DNA of 8,276 nucleotides. Source: Caldifarciminota bacterium 4484_100 (lineage in GTDB: Bacteria > Hydrothermota > Tepidihabitantia > SM23-42). The stretch covers positions 1-8,276 of the forward strand of contig MUKB01000053.1 in NCBI GenBank assembly GCA_002049785.1, read 5' to 3'. The position numbers were made by a program, and so were the translations under genes. The notes under the pieces were generated by a model. It was not told the origin of the DNA, made no database searches, and was given only the letters and a program-made list of their open reading frames with translations. Of the stretch, positions 5,100 through 8,276 are shown piece after piece; within the stretch, counting starts at the first letter, position 1, and the number at the start of each line of letters is the position of its first letter.

Positions 5100-8048
5100 A
5101 TGAAATTGATTATTTACTTAAGCTTATTTTCCGGTCTATTTTTATATGGAGAAAATACATTATTGGTCTCCAAACCGGATATTGATAATGATACATTGGT
5201 CTTTGAATATGGCGGTGATTTATGGATGTCCTCGATAGATAATGGAATTGCCTGGCGCTTGACATCTTATGAAGGTTATGAGACCAACCCGGAATTCTCA
5301 CCTGATGGTAGGTACATCGCATATTCTGGAGAATACAATGCTGATAACTTCGATGTTTATGTAATCCCGCGTATGGGTGGTGCACCGAAGAGATTAACCT
5401 ATCATCCTGCTGATGACTATGTAGTAGGGTGGACGCCTGATGGAAAATATATTCTATTTGTCTCCAGCAGAAATGATTGGAAGCTCCGACGGCTTTACCG
5501 GATATCCCCTGAAGGTGGACTTCCCGAAAGGATGATGCCCTTCAGTATCTATGAAGCGGATTATTCAGGTGATGGTAGAAAACTTGCTTTCAATATCAGA
5601 CCGGCAAGATTGGAATGGAAAGGCTATAGAGGTGGTCGTGCTCCTGATATCTGGTTATATGATTCGGAATTAGATACTACATACCGCATTACAAGCTGGC
5701 CCGGCACTGAAATCATTCCTCAAATCCTTGGCGATAAGGTCTATTTCCTTGCAGACAAGGATGGTCGATTGAACCTCTTTTTCTATGATTTGACTAACAG
5801 AGAAACTGAACAGTTGACCTATCATTACGATTTTGACATCCGTTTTATGAATCGAGGTGATAACAAAATCGTTTATGAGTGCGGGGGCAGGTTTTATATC
5901 TTTAATCCTGAAGATCGTAGTGTCGATACAGTCTCGGTATTTGTTCCGGATGATAAAAGGTTTCTTCAACCCCACTATGAAAAAGTTGATAAACTTATAG
6001 AATTCTTTTCAATCTCCCCTCAGGGTAAACTTGGGTTGTTCAATGCCCGTGGTGAGATATTCACTGTGCCCAAAAAGAAAGGGCCGGTGCGAAATATCAC
6101 AAAGACATCAGGGATAAGGGAGAGGTATCCAGTGTGGTCTCCAGACGGTAAATGGGTTGCATATATCTCTGATGAGACCGGAGAGAATGAACTGTATATC
6201 AGAAAACCTGATGGTTCAGGAGAGCCTATTCAACTTACCCATAACGGAGACTGTTATCGGTATCAACCCCACTGGTCACCCGACAGCAAGAAACTTCTCT
6301 ACACCGACAGTAAATATCGGCTGTACTACATTGACATTGATGAACATATTCCAATCCTGATTGATACCTCCAATACACAACCCATTTCTCAGGTATCCTG
6401 GTCTCCAGATAGTCGCTGGGTCGCCTATGTCAAAGTGGGAGAAAACTGGTTTGGGTCTATCTATCTGTATTCACTGGACAATGGGACTTACCATCGCATC
6501 ACCGATGAGCTGTTTGATGACTACGATGTCTGCTTTGATCCTGGTGGCAAATATCTCTACTTTATCTCCTCGCGGACATTCAACCCGGTTTTTGACAATT
6601 TCAGTGAATTCAAGATTTATCCCCGGGCAGCAAATATATGTTTAATAACCCTGCAATCAGACCTGGCCTCACCATTTTTACCTGAAGAGGAAAGTGAAGC
6701 AGAGAAGAAGGATAAAGAAGAAACAGAAGAAGAGAAAACCGAAGAAAAACTGACCCATATCGATTTAGAAAATATTGAACTGAGGATTATCACTGTGCCG
6801 GTGCCCGCGGGTAATTATCAGGACATCAGTGCAGCCAAAAATAAGATCCTCTATCGCGAGAGGCTCGATGTTGAGATTGCAAAGAGGAAATATGCCCTCC
6901 ATCTATTTGATATGAAGGAGAAAGAAGATAATGTCATTATAAAAAACATTGACGATTATACCCTGTCGGCAAATGGCGAGTATGTAATATATAAGAGTAA
7001 TAACATCTACGGAATTATTGAAGTCGCAAATAAGGTGTATCATTCCGGAGATGGCAGGTTGAAAGTCGAGAAGATGGAAATGAAGATTGAACCTGAATCT
7101 GAACTACAGGAGATGTTTGTTGATGCCTGGAGGTTGCAGCGCGATTACTATTATGACCCAAAGATGCACGGGCTTGATTGGAATCGTCAACGTGAAAAGT
7201 TTTTTCAATTTGTTCCATTTATTGCAGACCGGAATGATCTTACCCATATCATCGCCTGGTTATATAGTGAACTTGGAATCGATAATATACCGGTCCGCTA
7301 TCCTGATAATCCCTACAAATTTCTTGAAAATAAACTCGGTATACCGGTAAAACTTCAGGTTTCATCCGAGCCAAACTTTGATGGAGCTCGCGAGATACTG
7401 ATTAAACCCATATCGCTCAGGAATGAAAGAAATTTATATTATTATAACTGGGTCGAAGAAAATCGCAAGAAGGTTGCGCGATCGACCAGGGGTCGAGTCG
7501 GTTATGTCCATGTGCCCAATACTGCAACCCGAGGACTTGAAGAATTCGGAAAATATTTCTTCAGTCAATCCGGTAAGGAAGGGTTGATTATTGATGTGCG
7601 CTATAATGGCGGTGGTTGGTCGCCAGATATGTTTATGGATTATCTTAAGCGTCGGCCCCTGGGAATGTTTATCACCCGAAAGGGAAAGGAAAATGTCGAA
7701 CCGTTTGTGAAATTTGACAACCGTCTTGTTTGTATTATTAATGAGTATGCAGGCTCAGGCGGTGATATGTTTCCCTACTACTTCAGGGAGTTAGGTCTGG
7801 GCCCTCTGCTCGGCAAAACAACCTGGGGTGGTCTGATTGCTACCACTGGAAGGAGGTTGATGGATGGCGGTGGGGTTGCGACACCGGTGATAAGATTTAA
7901 GGACCTATCTGGTGAATGGCGTATTGAGAATGAAGGTGTGAAACCCGATATCTGGGTAGAAAACCATCCTGACGCCATACGAAAAGGAAAGGATTTACAA
8001 TTAGAAAAGGCGATAGAGATAATAAAAAGTAAAATTTCGGCCAAGTAG
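5100..8048 (+). CDS. tri: Exported tricorn protease homologue lacking the PDZ domain and catalytic Ser-His pair
   Basis: Tricorn proteases (peptidase family S41) are large peptidases that trim oligopeptides through two beta-propellers. This 982-residue protein starts with a lysine and a short hydrophobic run (about 2-16) that looks like a signal peptide, so it is probably periplasmic. Propeller strands carry PD40-type repeats: FSPDGRYIAYS (66-76), WTPDGKYILF (111-120), WSPDGKWVAYIS (346-357), WSPDSKKLLYT (392-402), WSPDSRWVAYV (434-444) and FDPGGKYLYFIS (479-490). A Glu/Lys-rich linker spans 529-550. The C1 domain has DAWRLQRDYYYDPKMHGLDW (675-694) and ends at WLYSELG (720-726). The C2 domain has GYVHVP (801-806), DVRYNGGG (832-839), NEYAGSGGD (881-889) with nucleophile Ser886, WGGLI (909-913) and RIENEGVKPDI (941-951) with the tetrad Glu943. 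In the family, ELG is followed by a Ser-His dyad and a PDZ domain of roughly 90-100 residues. Here it runs straight into IDNIPVRYPDNPY, the end of the PDZ region. The reading frame is otherwise uninterrupted. Normal proteolysis is doubtful. Confidence 0.93.
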   Translation: MKLIIYLSLFSGLFLYGENTLLVSKPDIDNDTLVFEYGGDLWMSSIDNGIAWRLTSYEGYETNPEFSPDGRYIAYSGEYNADNFDVYVIPRMGGAPKRLTYHPADDYVVGWTPDGKYILFVSSRNDWKLRRLYRISPEGGLPERMMPFSIYEADYSGDGRKLAFNIRPARLEWKGYRGGRAPDIWLYDSELDTTYRITSWPGTEIIPQILGDKVYFLADKDGRLNLFFYDLTNRETEQLTYHYDFDIRFMNRGDNKIVYECGGRFYIFNPEDRSVDTVSVFVPDDKRFLQPHYEKVDKLIEFFSISPQGKLGLFNARGEIFTVPKKKGPVRNITKTSGIRERYPVWSPDGKWVAYISDETGENELYIRKPDGSGEPIQLTHNGDCYRYQPHWSPDSKKLLYTDSKYRLYYIDIDEHIPILIDTSNTQPISQVSWSPDSRWVAYVKVGENWFGSIYLYSLDNGTYHRITDELFDDYDVCFDPGGKYLYFISSRTFNPVFDNFSEFKIYPRAANICLITLQSDLASPFLPEEESEAEKKDKEETEEEKTEEKLTHIDLENIELRIITVPVPAGNYQDISAAKNKILYRERLDVEIAKRKYALHLFDMKEKEDNVIIKNIDDYTLSANGEYVIYKSNNIYGIIEVANKVYHSGDGRLKVEKMEMKIEPESELQEMFVDAWRLQRDYYYDPKMHGLDWNRQREKFFQFVPFIADRNDLTHIIAWLYSELGIDNIPVRYPDNPYKFLENKLGIPVKLQVSSEPNFDGAREILIKPISLRNERNLYYYNWVEENRKKVARSTRGRVGYVHVPNTATRGLEEFGKYFFSQSGKEGLIIDVRYNGGGWSPDMFMDYLKRRPLGMFITRKGKENVEPFVKFDNRLVCIINEYAGSGGDMFPYYFRELGLGPLLGKTTWGGLIATTGRRLMDGGGVATPVIRFKDLSGEWRIENEGVKPDIWVENHPDAIRKGKDLQLEKAIEIIKSKISAK

Positions 8049-8086
8049 AAGGGTCAATTGGCCATATAGAGTTTATTAAAACCAAA

Positions 8087-8127
8087 TGTTTTCACGAAAA
8101 CACACTTCATAGAGATTATATCTCTAT
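8087..8127. terminator. Two adjacent AT-rich hairpins in a convergent spacer, possible weak terminator
   Basis: TGTTTTC (8087-8093) and GAAAACA (8096-8102) form a 7-bp palindrome around two bases. ATAGAGAT (8109-8116) and ATCTCTAT (8120-8127) form an 8-bp stem with a 3-base loop. They lie between the stop of the tricorn-like gene and the stop of the convergent gene, where bidirectional termination is expected. The stems are AT-rich and neither is followed by a good U-tract, so assignment as an intrinsic terminator is weak. Confidence 0.3.
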
Positions 8128-8156
8128 ATATTAGCAGAACCGAACAGGATGCAGGG

Positions 8157-8193
8157 ATTGAAAATATCTAATCCGGATCAGCTCCTTTTCAAT
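8157..8193. repeat. Imperfect long hairpin spanning the stop of the minus-strand gene
   Basis: ATTGAAAA (8157-8164) and TTTTCAAT (8186-8193) are perfect 8-base inverted arms. Read on the minus strand, the interior holds a second stem, CTGAT/ATTAG, around CCGG, with a small internal loop between the two stems. The minus-strand stop codon (8191-8189) is inside one arm. A T-rich stretch follows on the + strand (TTATC), so it might contribute to terminating the tricorn-like transcript. This is only a structural suggestion. Confidence 0.25.
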
Positions 8194-8276
8194 TTATCAA
8201 GGTTATTGTCCTGATTGCACTGCCTGAGGGATGTGAGATTACGAGAAGATAGAGGCCAGAACCGACCCTGTCACCT
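8189..8276 (-). CDS. C-terminal end of a secreted/surface protein with a GLY-type sorting or FlgD-like tail (partial)
   Basis: The minus strand, read from 8275, gives 28 codons to a TGA at 8191-8189. The product includes GDRVGSGLYLLVISHPSG and ends TITLIN. The pattern of a charged turn, GxGLY, alternating hydrophobic strand, Gly turn and a final strand with a hydrophobic end is what one sees at the C-terminus of exported proteins with type IX-like C-terminal sorting domains or FlgD-like Ig domains in the FCB group and related candidate phyla. The rest of the gene is outside the window, so its function is unknown. It is convergent with the tricorn-like gene, with 140 bp between the two stops. 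Confidence 0.7.
   Translation of the reverse strand, partial: GDRVGSGLYLLVISHPSGSAIRTITLIN

Noticed and set aside
7250..7340. A frameshift or hidden PDZ coding sequence in another frame at the tricorn junction
   Set aside because: Only 36 bases separate the end of ELG (7277) from the NPY codons (7314-7322), which is far too little to encode a PDZ domain in any frame. The sequence is missing, not shifted.
1..8276. CRISPR array, tRNA or rRNA
   Set aside because: No regularly spaced direct repeats, cloverleaf-like sequence or rRNA signatures were noticed on either strand.

Overview
This window looks like chromosomal DNA from a bacterium outside the well-studied groups. GC content looks moderate (not counted). 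Two features point towards the FCB group or a candidate phylum such as WOR-3/Stahlbacteria: a secreted tricorn-type protease, and the tail of a protein with a GLY-type C-terminal sorting/anchoring domain. That placement is an inference from gene content, not something the sequence proves.

Region 1 (1-3644, + strand) is a tightly packed three-gene string: the last three quarters of uvrB (nucleotide excision repair), nadC (quinolinate phosphoribosyltransferase, NAD synthesis) and folC (folylpolyglutamate/dihydrofolate synthase). Adjacent genes overlap by 23 and 14 bp, and both downstream genes start with GTG, so translational coupling is likely. The promoter of the string lies upstream of the window.

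Region 2 (3595-4761, - strand) is a fold-type I PLP aminotransferase. Its 3' end overlaps the 3' end of folC by 50 bp. It has a perfect consensus promoter (TTGACA, 16 bp, TATAAT) placed so that the transcript should begin at or next to the ATG, which implies a leaderless mRNA.

Region 3 (4762-5099) is a 338-bp divergent intergenic region. It holds the two divergent promoters and nested inverted repeats, including a hairpin of the TGTCATGCTGAA...TTCAGCATCTC kind. The repeats may be a small non-autonomous mobile element whose right end supplies the -35 box of the next gene.

Region 4 (5100-8048, + strand) encodes a 982-residue, probably exported tricorn protease homologue. Both beta-propellers and the C1 and C2 catalytic domains are recognisable. 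However, the stretch that normally carries the catalytic Ser-His pair and almost all of the PDZ domain is absent, cleanly and in frame. The nucleophile Ser and the tetrad Glu are retained. This is the most interesting feature of the window: a domain-deleted, possibly non-proteolytic tricorn, or else a real or artefactual internal deletion.

Region 5 (8049-8276) is a 140-bp convergent spacer with three small inverted repeats, followed by the last 28 codons of a minus-strand gene ending in a secretion/sorting-type C-terminus.

No tRNA, rRNA, CRISPR array or intact transposase gene was seen.
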